A stretch of DNA of 59,140 nucleotides from Alphaproteobacteria bacterium (GTDB lineage: Bacteria; Pseudomonadota; Alphaproteobacteria; Rickettsiales; JABCZZ01). The translations under genes and the position numbers were made by a program. The notes below the pieces were generated by a model, which ran no database searches, was not told the origin of the DNA, and saw only the letters and a list, made by a program, of their open reading frames with translations. Numbering within the stretch: the stretch's first letter is position 1; each line of letters begins with the position of its first letter. Positions 20,080 to 29,084 of the stretch are shown here, one piece after another. The stretch covers positions 1 through 59,140 of the forward strand of contig JABDGA010000005.1 of assembly GCA_013286285.1 (NCBI GenBank), in the 5' to 3' direction.

Positions 20080-20292
20080 AAAACCCTATGCTAAGCCAGT
20101 TTTCGTGCGCCCCACATACACGCAAAGCGGCTGAGAGTCAATATCCGCTTGTTTAAAACTGCTCCGGCCATAATGCCCTTTCAGGGCTTTATTTATAGAG
20201 GAGAGGTTGTTTTGTCCCTGATGTTAATAAATAATTCATGTAATTCTGATACAAAAGGGTAATAAGCGCCGATATAATTAAGTGTCGCCGTA

Positions 20293-21600
20293 TTGGCCTG
20301 GGGCAGGAAAAAGCAGATGAAAAACCTTAATTGCAGGACATGGAATTCCATAGCGACAGGCATTATGATTGCCGGATTGATTGCGGGAGGGGGGCTCACA
20401 GGACAGGATTCTGCCATTGCGGCAACGCATCATTCCGCTTCATCTGGTCAACCGATGCCGGTAGGTGATATTCCCGGATGGCACCAGATTTTTACCGATG
20501 ATTTTGAAACAAATGTGCCGGTCGGCGGGTTCAGCGGGTGCGATGCGTCCAAGGGAAGATGTTCTGGGCTTCCCTCCGATGTACAGGCGAAATGGTTTGC
20601 CTACCCTGACGGTTGGCCGGACACCAGCAAGAATGGCACTTACTATCCGTCTAAAGTGATGAGTATTGCAAATGGTATGATGAACTTACATCTTCATACT
20701 GAAAACGGCATGCATATGGTGTCTGCTCCTGTGCCGATATTGCCCGGCGCTACCGGCAGCGGTGGGGGGCTGCTGCATGGCCGGTATGTCATCCGCTTTC
20801 AGGCGACCTCTGTTCCCGGATATAAAACCGCATGGCTGCTCTGGCCGGACAGCGAGGTGTGGCCCCGCGATGGAGAAATAGATTTTCCTGAGGGGGATTT
20901 AAATAGCACGATCGGTGCATTCATGCACAGGCAGAATGGCACATCGGGCGGTGATCAGGATGGCTACAGCACGCAAAGCACGTATACGTCATGGCATACT
21001 GCTGTCATTGAGTGGCTGCCTGACCGGCTTACGCTTATCCTCGACGGGCAGACGATTGGAAATTCAACCGATCGTATACCGAATACTCCCATGCATTGGG
21101 TTATCCAGACGGAAACTTCTCTGAGTGGCGTTACTCCCAGCGATGATGCAGTAGGGGATGTGCAAATAGATTGGGTTGCCGTGTACGTACCTTCTGATAC
21201 GTTTGCGCCTGCACCTGCCCCGACTTCAGTTCCAATTCCCACTCCGACCCCGGCTCCTGTGTCTCCCACTTCTGACCCTACCGCAGCGCCCGTTTCTATC
21301 ATTATTCCTCCTACCACCAGTACCAATAGTGGCGCGGGCGATTTACAGGCGATATTAGCGGAATTGCAGCAACTCGAATTGAAAATCACCCTATTGTTAC
21401 AGGAAATGAGCGCAAAACTGGGCAGTGCAAAGTCAGGAAATAGCACCCAGGTTCCTTCTGCCGGTGAGGGGGCCACGGGTACGGCTATTTCTCCCTCTCC
21501 TGTTCCCACCCCTACGCCACCTCACAGTATTGTTCCGGTCTTACGCCCGCATCCGTTCCCAACCGTATCTCCCTGCAAAGGGGAATTTAATTGTTCTTAA
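20293..21600 (+). CDS. Secreted glycoside hydrolase family 16-like protein with Pro-rich C-terminal region
   Basis: Signal-peptide-like N-terminus; GYKTAWLLWPDSEVWPRDGEIDFPEGD resembles the GH16 catalytic E-I-D-x-x-E region; long Pro/Thr/Ser tail. Confidence 0.7.
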   Translation: MAWGRKKQMKNLNCRTWNSIATGIMIAGLIAGGGLTGQDSAIAATHHSASSGQPMPVGDIPGWHQIFTDDFETNVPVGGFSGCDASKGRCSGLPSDVQAKWFAYPDGWPDTSKNGTYYPSKVMSIANGMMNLHLHTENGMHMVSAPVPILPGATGSGGGLLHGRYVIRFQATSVPGYKTAWLLWPDSEVWPRDGEIDFPEGDLNSTIGAFMHRQNGTSGGDQDGYSTQSTYTSWHTAVIEWLPDRLTLILDGQTIGNSTDRIPNTPMHWVIQTETSLSGVTPSDDAVGDVQIDWVAVYVPSDTFAPAPAPTSVPIPTPTPAPVSPTSDPTAAPVSIIIPPTTSTNSGAGDLQAILAELQQLELKITLLLQEMSAKLGSAKSGNSTQVPSAGEGATGTAISPSPVPTPTPPHSIVPVLRPHPFPTVSPCKGEFNCS

Positions 21601-21623
21601 CCAGCGAGGGGTGACGGTACCCA

Positions 21624-23639
21624 TCAGCCGTCTATCAGGGAAAAATCCGCTATGGCATCCATGGTTGCCCTAATGCGTGCCAGAAGGTTCAGGCGATGCA
21701 TGCGGAGCTCTTTATTTTCGCAATTGACCATGATCTTATCAAAAAAGCGATCTATCTGCTCACGGAGCGTGGAAAGCGTGTTCATGGCCTCGATATAGTG
21801 CTCATTATCATAGAGGTCGTATAATTTATCCGCGAGTTGGGTCAGGAACGCAGAAAGTTCCTTTTCCTCCTTTTCTACCAAAGCTTCCGGGTTCAGTCCG
21901 TTGCTTGTATAGCTGGCTTTGTCCTTCTTCTCTTCTATATGCACTATATTGACGGCGCGTTTATAGGCGATAAGCAGGTTGGTGCCGTTATAGGAAAAAA
22001 TGAAATCCTGCACCGCTTTGGCACGGGCGACGACACGGACCAGGTCGTCGTCGCCATTGGCCATGACTGCTTTGATGACGTCGGAGCGTGTGCCCTCATC
22101 TTTCAACTGGACTATCAGGCGATCCGAGAAGAAAGAGACTAATTCCTCATTCAGGAATTTCGTAAGCGGCAGGCGCAGGTTGTTTTCCAGAATAATCCTG
22201 ATAATTCCAAGCGCGGAACGGCGCAGGGCGAACGGATCCTTGGAGCCCGTAGGTTTTTCGCCTGCTGTAAACATGGAAATCAGCGTATCCAGCTTATCTG
22301 CCAGCGCCACACATATGGAAACTGGCACTTTGGGAGTGGGCGAGTCCGGCCCCAGCGGCAGGTAATGGTCGCGAATGGCATCTGCCACTGCGTCAGATTC
22401 TTTCTGAAAACGTGCATAATAACGTCCCATGACGCCCTGCAGCTCAGGGAATTCCCCGACCATCCCAGTGACCAGATCGGTTTTACAGAGCTGCGCGGTA
22501 CGTTCAACCTGTCTTTTGTCTGCATTCGGCACGTATTCTGCCAATTTAATCGCCAGGGTTTTTATGCGATCGACCTTATCGGCAATGGTTCCGATTTTAG
22601 CGTGGAAGGTGACGTGCTTTAACCCTTCTCCCCATTGTTCTAGCGTCTTCTTGCGATCCTGATCGAAGAAGAAACGGCCATCAGCAAGGCGCGCGCGCAG
22701 TACCCGTTCATTCCCGGCGATAATCGCCTTGCCGGGATCCAACGTCACCATATTGGAGGTAATGAGGAATTTATTGGAGAAGGCGCCATCCGGGGTGAAC
22801 AGCGCAAAATATTTCTGATGGGTGCGCATCTCGGAAACCAGCACTTCCCACGGCAGATCCATGAACTTTTCGTCTATGGTGCCGACCAGCACATTGGGAT
22901 ATTCCACTAGTCCGTTTACTTCGTTCAGCAGCCCGTCATCCTTTTTAAGTTTGAGGCCATGTTTGGCCGCACATGCCTCAAGCTGCCTGACTATCTCGGC
23001 TTTGCGCTTCTGCGGATCCGCGATGACATTGGCTGCCAGCAGCTTATTTTCATATTGTTCCGCATGCCCGATGATAATAGCCTTGGGCGCAAGGAAACGA
23101 TGGCCATAAGTGAGACCCCCGGCTTTGACTCCGGCAAATTCCACCGGCACGATCTTATCGCCAAGCAGGCAGGCGATGGAATGTAATGGGCGCACCCAGC
23201 GCGTCGGATTGCTCCCCCAGCGCATGGATTTCGGCCAGGGAAAGCCGGCAAGGATTTTTTCTATGATGTCTTTCAGCAAAAGGGTGGCAGGCTGGCCTTT
23301 TTGAGGGATAACCGCGAAATAGACTTCATCTTTACCGATCATACGTTTCTCAAGGGTTTCGGCTGCAAGCCCTTCCTTGCGCAGGAACCCATCCAGTGCG
23401 GCCTGCGGTGCGCTGGTTTTGGGGCCTTTCTTTTCTACCGTGATATCCGGTTGCACTGCAGGAATGCTGCTGGCGGTAATAGCCAACCTGCGTGGCGTAA
23501 CAAAAGAGTGAACGGACTCGCATCGAAGCCCGGCTTCTTTCACCGCTTCCTCAAACGCGGCTTTTAAATGGCGTGCAGCCTCGGATTGCATCCGCGCAGG
23601 TATTTCTTCGGAAAAAAGTTCAAGCAGGAAAGATGGCAT
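21624..23639 (-). CDS. glyS: Glycyl-tRNA synthetase beta subunit
   Basis: [18 protein letters not shown]...FPWPKSMRWG...ALADKLDTLISMFTAGEKPTGSKDPFALRR. Confidence 0.96.
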   Translation of the reverse strand: MPSFLLELFSEEIPARMQSEAARHLKAAFEEAVKEAGLRCESVHSFVTPRRLAITASSIPAVQPDITVEKKGPKTSAPQAALDGFLRKEGLAAETLEKRMIGKDEVYFAVIPQKGQPATLLLKDIIEKILAGFPWPKSMRWGSNPTRWVRPLHSIACLLGDKIVPVEFAGVKAGGLTYGHRFLAPKAIIIGHAEQYENKLLAANVIADPQKRKAEIVRQLEACAAKHGLKLKKDDGLLNEVNGLVEYPNVLVGTIDEKFMDLPWEVLVSEMRTHQKYFALFTPDGAFSNKFLITSNMVTLDPGKAIIAGNERVLRARLADGRFFFDQDRKKTLEQWGEGLKHVTFHAKIGTIADKVDRIKTLAIKLAEYVPNADKRQVERTAQLCKTDLVTGMVGEFPELQGVMGRYYARFQKESDAVADAIRDHYLPLGPDSPTPKVPVSICVALADKLDTLISMFTAGEKPTGSKDPFALRRSALGIIRIILENNLRLPLTKFLNEELVSFFSDRLIVQLKDEGTRSDVIKAVMANGDDDLVRVVARAKAVQDFIFSYNGTNLLIAYKRAVNIVHIEEKKDKASYTSNGLNPEALVEKEEKELSAFLTQLADKLYDLYDNEHYIEAMNTLSTLREQIDRFFDKIMVNCENKELRMHRLNLLARIRATMDAIADFSLIDG

Positions 23640-24613
23640 TATCTAGGAACTCTAGGTGACATATGTATTTCTTTAGCGTTTTTTAAAGTTTTTTCAAAAG
23701 GAATAATCCGGTTAAGGACGGTTACTATTATACTTCCGATGATTATTCCTGCCATTGTATCCATAAAATAATGTCCGCCCTGTACCGGTGTGGCAAAAAG
23801 CATGATCAGATTCATTCCAACCATCAGGTAGCGTGGCAACAGGTATGTGAGGCTTCGTGCCGCAGCAATGGAAAAAACTGCTATCATGCTATGGAAAGAG
23901 GGAAATTCCGCCATTCCCTCGAATATGGAGGGCAGTACATGCATGGTATGGCTGCGCATGCCGTAATAGTCGTGCAGGTAGTTCAGTGATTCCGGGATGC
24001 CAATATGGGGAAATGCAGACGCGCTGATGGCATGATATTCAAAAGCAACCCTGGCGGGCCAGAACGTTGCAAGCATGACTGTAATGAAACCGCCTCCCAG
24101 AAAACTGATGGCAAATCGTTGCATCGCCGCATAGTTCTTAAGTAGAAATAAAAGCAGGAGCAGGAATAAAGTTTCTGGCCCCGTTGCGCCATAGCAAAAA
24201 CCGTAAATCCCGGCGACCAGCCCGTGATCATTCACCCAGGTAATATAAGACAGCCAGTCAAATCCCGGGATATAATCGAATATTTCAAGCGTTTCGTCTC
24301 TGAAGGGATAATCATACCAGGCGCCGAGATAGCTGATGCCTGCAAGCAGCAGAGAACCGACTATCATCTGGTTGGTCAGTTGCAGCCCTATATAAATGCC
24401 AAAGTCCTGGCGCGCATAGCGGTAAATGGCAGCGAGCACTCCGAGCGCTGAGAATACCAACATTGTAAACGGCAGGGTGGAGGCAGAGAGATGCATATGG
24501 GTGTCATGCATAAGAAATGCGTCGATAATCGCCACGAACAGCAGGAAAACCCACGTGTGAACAACAACGCTACATTGCTTTTCTGCTAGGGCGTTTCCGG
24601 CAAAATCGTTCAC
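23639..24613 (-). CDS. PAP2-superfamily membrane phosphatase/transferase
   Basis: Multi-TM ORF with [19 protein letters not shown] and [15 protein letters not shown] (PAP2 C2/C3-like). Confidence 0.75.
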   Translation of the reverse strand: MNDFAGNALAEKQCSVVVHTWVFLLFVAIIDAFLMHDTHMHLSASTLPFTMLVFSALGVLAAIYRYARQDFGIYIGLQLTNQMIVGSLLLAGISYLGAWYDYPFRDETLEIFDYIPGFDWLSYITWVNDHGLVAGIYGFCYGATGPETLFLLLLLFLLKNYAAMQRFAISFLGGGFITVMLATFWPARVAFEYHAISASAFPHIGIPESLNYLHDYYGMRSHTMHVLPSIFEGMAEFPSFHSMIAVFSIAAARSLTYLLPRYLMVGMNLIMLFATPVQGGHYFMDTMAGIIIGSIIVTVLNRIIPFEKTLKNAKEIHMSPRVPR

Positions 24614-24966
24614 GATTTTTTTGGCTTGTTTTTATTGTCTACCGTGACAACAGCGGGTTTGTATTTTTTTGCTTCGGTTTCAGTCATGGAGGCGTATGCG
24701 CATATGATGACCAGATCACCTTTCTGTACCAGCCGTGCTGCGGCCCCGTTGACCTGGATATCTCCGTTGCCGCGTTTTTCGCCTTCTATGGCATAGGTGG
24801 TGAAGCGAGAACCCGCTGTAATATTAAGCACGTCCACCTGTTCATACGGAAGTATGCCTGACTTTTCCAGCAACAGCGGATCTATGGTGATGGAACCCTC
24901 ATAGTTGAGATCGCATGCGGTTACCGTTGCCCGGTGTATCTTCGCTTTAAGTAATGTTAAGATCAT
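24610..24966 (-). CDS. panD: Aspartate 1-decarboxylase
   Basis: [42 protein letters not shown]...[17 protein letters not shown]; Gly-Ser processing site present. Confidence 0.95.
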   Translation of the reverse strand: MILTLLKAKIHRATVTACDLNYEGSITIDPLLLEKSGILPYEQVDVLNITAGSRFTTYAIEGEKRGNGDIQVNGAAARLVQKGDLVIICAYASMTETEAKKYKPAVVTVDNKNKPKKS

Positions 24967-25367
24967 ACGTCTATGTTCTCAAAGGTTTCAGGTGTCAGGT
25001 TTCTGGTGTCAACAGAAAGTGATTTTCTAAGGCCATTTAACATACGGCCTATTTCGCCTGTTTGCAATAATATGACGTTTTGTTGCTCTTCCCCAATGTA
25101 TCCTAATTCATAAGCAATGATGATATGCGTTTCCAGCTCAGCCAAAGAACCATAGGATATTTTAAGGAAATTCAGGAACTCTTTTACTGTATTGCGGCTT
25201 CTGCCTTCAGCGATGTTTGCCGGGATTGATACGGAAGCCCGGCGAATCTGGTTGGTTAGTCCATAAAGCTCTTCTTTAGGAAATCCATGGGTTATGCCAT
25301 AAGATGCTTTCACCAATTGAATAGATTTTTTCCATACTTCAAGATCTCTATAACTTTGTACCGCCAT
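24963..25367 (-). CDS. Four-helix bundle protein (S23/23S rRNA intervening-sequence protein family)
   Basis: [53 protein letters not shown]...[25 protein letters not shown] is the family signature; start set at MAVQSY. Confidence 0.9.
   Translation of the reverse strand: MAVQSYRDLEVWKKSIQLVKASYGITHGFPKEELYGLTNQIRRASVSIPANIAEGRSRNTVKEFLNFLKISYGSLAELETHIIIAYELGYIGEEQQNVILLQTGEIGRMLNGLRKSLSVDTRNLTPETFENIDV
24983..25010. repeat. Left heptad array / terminal inverted repeat (AGGTTTC AGGTGTC AGGTTTC TGGTGTC)
   Basis: Four consecutive 7-mers read on the + strand. Confidence 0.9.
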
Positions 25368-25371
25368 AGCC

Positions 25372-26256
25372 TTATCCTGACACCTGACACCTGACACCCG
25401 ACACCTCTTTTTCCACCCATTCCTCACAACATGCTTTTGCCAGCGCCCTTACCCGTGCAATATATGCGGCGCGCTCCGTTACTCCGATAACACCGCGCGC
25501 ATCCAGCAGGTTAAAGCGGTGTGAGGCTTTTATGCATTGGTCATAGGCGGGCAGGGGGATCTTGTGCCTGAGTAAGGCCTGGCATTCCTGTTCTGCGTCC
25601 TTGAACTGCCGTAACAATTGTTCCGTGTCGGCATGTTCAAGGTTATAGGCGGAGAATTCACGTTCGCTTTCAAGGAATACATCGCCGTAAGTCGTTTTTT
25701 CATTGAAGGCCAGATCATAGACGTTTTCCACGCCCTGAATATACATGGCCAGCCGTTCCAGCCCGTAGGTCAACTCGCCTGAAACCGGGTTGCATTCGAT
25801 GCCGCCGACCTGCTGGAAATACGTAAACTGCGTTACTTCCATGCCGTCGCACCATACCTCCCAGCCCAGTCCCCAGGCGCCCAGCGTAGGGCTTTCCCAG
25901 TCGTCTTCCACGAAGCGTATGTCGTGCAGCATCGGATCGATGCCCAACTCGCGCAGACTATCCAGATACAAATCCTGAAGGTTATCCGGTGACGGCTTGA
26001 GGATGACCTGAAACTGGTAATAATGCTGCAGGCGGTTAGGGTTTTCACCGTACCTGCCATCTTTCGGGCGGCGCGAAGGCTGGACATAGGCGCATTTCCA
26101 GGGTTTGTCTCCCAGTGCGCGCAGGGTTGTGGCCGGGTGGAATGTCCCTGCGCCTACCTCCATGTCGTAGGGTTGCAGGATGATGCACCCCTGCCGCGCC
26201 CAGAAATGCTGGAGCGTGAGAATGATATCCTGAAAATGCGCTGCCAGTTTAGCCAT
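25372..26256 (-). CDS. glyQ: Glycyl-tRNA synthetase alpha subunit (C-terminal codons supplied by heptad repeat)
   Basis: [43 protein letters not shown]-terminus [16 protein letters not shown] is encoded by the repeat. Confidence 0.96.
   Translation of the reverse strand: MAKLAAHFQDIILTLQHFWARQGCIILQPYDMEVGAGTFHPATTLRALGDKPWKCAYVQPSRRPKDGRYGENPNRLQHYYQFQVILKPSPDNLQDLYLDSLRELGIDPMLHDIRFVEDDWESPTLGAWGLGWEVWCDGMEVTQFTYFQQVGGIECNPVSGELTYGLERLAMYIQGVENVYDLAFNEKTTYGDVFLESEREFSAYNLEHADTEQLLRQFKDAEQECQALLRHKIPLPAYDQCIKASHRFNLLDARGVIGVTERAAYIARVRALAKACCEEWVEKEVSGVRCQVSG
25376..25406. repeat. Right heptad array / terminal inverted repeat (reverse complement AGGTGTC GGGTGTC AGGTGTC AGGTGTC AGG)
   Basis: Four consecutive 7-mers plus 3 bp; 24/28 identical to the left array in inverted orientation. 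Confidence 0.92.
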
Positions 26257-26316
26257 GCCGCTATTTTAACGATTTTTATGCGGGAATCAATTGGTATATA
26301 TGCGTTTGCTTTTACT

Positions 26317-26332
26317 TATACCACTTGGTATA
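26317..26332. promoter_or_regulatory. Palindrome TATACCA-CT-TGGTATA in the glyQ/hpf divergent promoter region
   Basis: 7-bp perfect arms; a further TTGGTATA copy at 26291-26298. Confidence 0.35.
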
Positions 26333-26441
26333 ATGCATTCACAATTTGCATCTTTAAGAATTTAAGGTGCTGTTTTCTTTCCGCTTTCACTGCCTTTTCA
26401 GGTAGAAATTTAACAATAATAAAAGATTACAAGGACTGACT

Positions 26442-27020
26442 ATGAAAATCATTATTTCCGGCAAGCATATTGAAGTGGGCGCATCCCTTCAGGCTCACAT
26501 CGAGAAACGCCTTGAAGAGGTAGTGCATAAATATCTTGGCCGTGTGGTAAACCTTGATGTTGTCATTACCAAGGAAGCCCACCGTTTCAAGGCCGATATT
26601 AACGGCAATACCGGAACTTCCACCGGAGTGGTGATAAAAAGCAGCGGCGTATCCGAAGATGTATATGCCTGCTTTGACATCGCGGCGGAGCGGGTGGAAA
26701 AACAATTGCGCCGTTACAAGCGCCGTCTGACCAACCACCATAAGAACGTGGATATTGCCCCAGCGCTTACCCCTATCAAGGCAAAGAAATACGTGCTGGA
26801 AAGCCATGAGGAAGAATCTCATGACGACAGCCCGATCATCATCGCGGAAAAGCCGACTGATATTGAAACCCTGACGGTAAGCGCTGCCGTGATGAAAATG
26901 GATCTGGCGGATCTGCCTGCGCTCATGTTTTTCAACTCTGCCAATGGCCGCATCAACGTCGTCTATAAGCGTGCGGACGGAAATATCTCCTGGGTCGATC
27001 CCGAAGGCAAGGCTGCCTGA
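26442..27020 (+). CDS. hpf: Ribosome hibernation promoting factor, long form
   Basis: MKIIISGKHIEVGASLQAHIEKRLEEVVHKYLG...RFKADINGN; C-terminal domain DLPALMFFNSANGRINVVYKRADGNISWVDP. Confidence 0.92.
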   Translation: MKIIISGKHIEVGASLQAHIEKRLEEVVHKYLGRVVNLDVVITKEAHRFKADINGNTGTSTGVVIKSSGVSEDVYACFDIAAERVEKQLRRYKRRLTNHHKNVDIAPALTPIKAKKYVLESHEEESHDDSPIIIAEKPTDIETLTVSAAVMKMDLADLPALMFFNSANGRINVVYKRADGNISWVDPEGKAA

Positions 27021-27031
27021 GGCAAGATAAC

Positions 27032-27514
27032 ATGGGAAGCGGGGGAATCGCAGAATCCGGTATTTTCCTCCATGCTTCCTGTGTTGTTATCGGTGCGCAT
27101 GGTGTATTGCTGATGGGGGAAACCGGCTCAGGTAAATCGGATGTAACCCTGCGCCTGTTGGATCGCGGCGCAAAGCTGGTGAGTGATGATCAGGTTATAG
27201 TGAACAAAAAAAATAATTCTATTATCGCCAGTGCGCCTGACGCTATTGCCGGACTGCTGGAAGTGCGGGGCTTGGGTATTTTTCGGAAGGAGAGGCAGGA
27301 TGCTGCTGTTTTGTCCCTGGCAGTGCAACTGACGGAAAAAGATAGGATAGAGCGTCTGCCTGAGCCTGAATTTTACGAATGCCTGGGCGTAAAAATTGCC
27401 CGGATATACCTGGCTCCATTTGAAGCCTCTGCCCCGGTGAAGATTGAAATGGCTGTCGCTGCTTTATATGGGGGAACAATGATGACGGGCGCTTTCGCGC
27501 AGTCTTGCGAATAA
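27032..27514 (+). CDS. hprK: HPr kinase/phosphorylase C-terminal-type protein
   Basis: HASCVVIGAHGVLLMGETGSGKSDVTLRLLDRGAKLVSDDQV Walker A and EVRGLGI motif. Confidence 0.82.
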   Translation: MGSGGIAESGIFLHASCVVIGAHGVLLMGETGSGKSDVTLRLLDRGAKLVSDDQVIVNKKNNSIIASAPDAIAGLLEVRGLGIFRKERQDAAVLSLAVQLTEKDRIERLPEPEFYECLGVKIARIYLAPFEASAPVKIEMAVAALYGGTMMTGAFAQSCE

Positions 27515-27593
27515 AGTGCCTTTCATAATCGTACTAAACACATGGAATCTTTATAATCATCAGGTAATAATCAGGCAAAATAAGGGGAACATT

Positions 27594-27809
27594 ATGAAAA
27601 AACATATTATTAGCATGCTGCTGCTTGCCAGCCTTTCCGGGTGCTATGTGGTTCAGCCTGCGCCGCCCCCTCCACCACCAGTGGCTTATGCACCTGCTCC
27701 CGGCTATTATTATCCCCCGGGATATTACGCTCCTGCGCCTACGGTCTATGGGCCGCCTGTTTCGGTTGGCGTCGGCATCGGATGTTGCGGTTATTGGCAC
27801 CGCCATTAA
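27594..27809 (+). CDS. Small Pro/Tyr-rich lipoprotein
   Basis: MKKHIISMLLLASLSGC lipobox, then PAPPPPPPVAYAPAPGYYYPPGYYAP. Confidence 0.65.
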   Translation: MKKHIISMLLLASLSGCYVVQPAPPPPPPVAYAPAPGYYYPPGYYAPAPTVYGPPVSVGVGIGCCGYWHRH

Positions 27810-27887
27810 CTTGAGGATCTGTCCTAAAACAGTACAGAAAATTCCGGTTATCACGTAGGCTTTTATTTTTTCATTCGTATAGAAAGG

Positions 27888-29084
27888 ATGAAGAAAAAAA
27901 CTGCCAGAAACAAAGTGCTTATCGCCACACTTCCGAAATCCAGGACGTGGTATTCCCACAGTTTTTTCTGGTGCTATAGCCAGCTGCTGAGGCGCAGCGA
28001 CGATTATTTAATGGGCAAATTCGTACCGGATCTTCTTGTTGCACTGCGTGATAAGGAAATCGGGCATAAATCTACCTATCATAGCGACCAGGGGTTGCAC
28101 GATATGTACATCTGCCATGCCATTTGCCCGGGGTTCCAGGAATCTGAAGATATCCGCCATCATGAATGGGAATCGCTCTATTTCCCGCTGCCTTATAACT
28201 GGGGGGAAACGTATATTCAGGAGGAGAAATCCTGGGACAGCCTGAATCCGGCAGGTAATGCGGACGCGAGGATCGTGTATCTCTACCGTAACCCGCTTGA
28301 TCACTTCGTTTCATACTATTCCCATATACAAAATCATGTGGTTGACAAACACCGTTATTACCTGCTGCCGGATGGTAAACGCCGTAAAATAAAAAATCTC
28401 CATGATTTTGTATTTGAATTTGGCGCGCTTGGCGCATTTATCAAGCATTATTATTCTTTCAGGCAGATGGCCGCCCTTTTCCCCGGGCAGGTCATGCTGA
28501 TGCCTTATGAACAACTGACAACCGATCCGCGAAATGCGTTTGAAGCGTTGCTTTCATTTATCGGAATGCCTATGGATAATCCTCTGAAACGCTACATGTT
28601 CAGTGAAGCGCTCACTATGTCTTCAAAGGAATCTATGGTACGGATTGAGGAAACGCTTGGCCGTTCCCTCATCGGCGATCAGATAAATAACGGCAGGCAT
28701 ATACGCGACGGCAGGATTGGAAAATGGAAAGAATATTTTTCCGATGGGGACGTTCGGAAAATTGAATCCATCTTCCGGATGTTTGACATGAGCCTGAATG
28801 AATTTACGCTGGGCAGTGATGTCCCTGGGTTGATTCCGGCGGCGATTATTGAAAAACAGCAGCACCAGATTGATTTTCTTCAAAGGCAATTGCAGCGGTT
28901 GGCCACTGAAAACAACGTTCTTCAGGAGAAGATTGAAATAAGGGGCATTAAAATATGGCAGTCCTTATGGCGCAGAAATATCTACCCGACCCTGCATGCC
29001 ATAGTCCGGCCAGCGAAAAAAGGCGTCAGGGAGTTGTGGGATTATAGCATCAACTTCCCTTCGGCAGCTTTATCGTCACAATAA
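27888..29084 (+). CDS. Sulfotransferase domain protein with C-terminal coiled-coil-like region
   Basis: VLIATLPKSRTWYSHSFFW (PAPS-binding-like) and ARIVYLYRNPLDHFVSYYSH. Confidence 0.75.
   Translation: MKKKTARNKVLIATLPKSRTWYSHSFFWCYSQLLRRSDDYLMGKFVPDLLVALRDKEIGHKSTYHSDQGLHDMYICHAICPGFQESEDIRHHEWESLYFPLPYNWGETYIQEEKSWDSLNPAGNADARIVYLYRNPLDHFVSYYSHIQNHVVDKHRYYLLPDGKRRKIKNLHDFVFEFGALGAFIKHYYSFRQMAALFPGQVMLMPYEQLTTDPRNAFEALLSFIGMPMDNPLKRYMFSEALTMSSKESMVRIEETLGRSLIGDQINNGRHIRDGRIGKWKEYFSDGDVRKIESIFRMFDMSLNEFTLGSDVPGLIPAAIIEKQQHQIDFLQRQLQRLATENNVLQEKIEIRGIKIWQSLWRRNIYPTLHAIVRPAKKGVRELWDYSINFPSAALSSQ

Larger units (their letters stand above)
24983..25406. mobile_element. Putative ~424-bp element: four-helix-bundle ORF bounded by heptad inverted repeats
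   Basis: 28-bp inverted repeats (4 mismatches) flank the ORF inside the glyQ-panD operon. Confidence 0.6.

Noticed and set aside
20170-20192. GCCCT-ttc-AGGGC hairpin with T-rich tail
   Set aside because: Short 5-bp stem located between divergent genes where no terminator is expected; too weak to call
20964-21509. 181-aa minus-strand Gly/Val-rich ORF
   Set aside because: Antisense of the Pro-rich GH16 linker; composition is a codon artefact
24983-25406. CRISPR-like array at the VSGVRCQ repeats
   Set aside because: Units are 7 bp with no spacers; tandem heptads, not repeat-spacer structure
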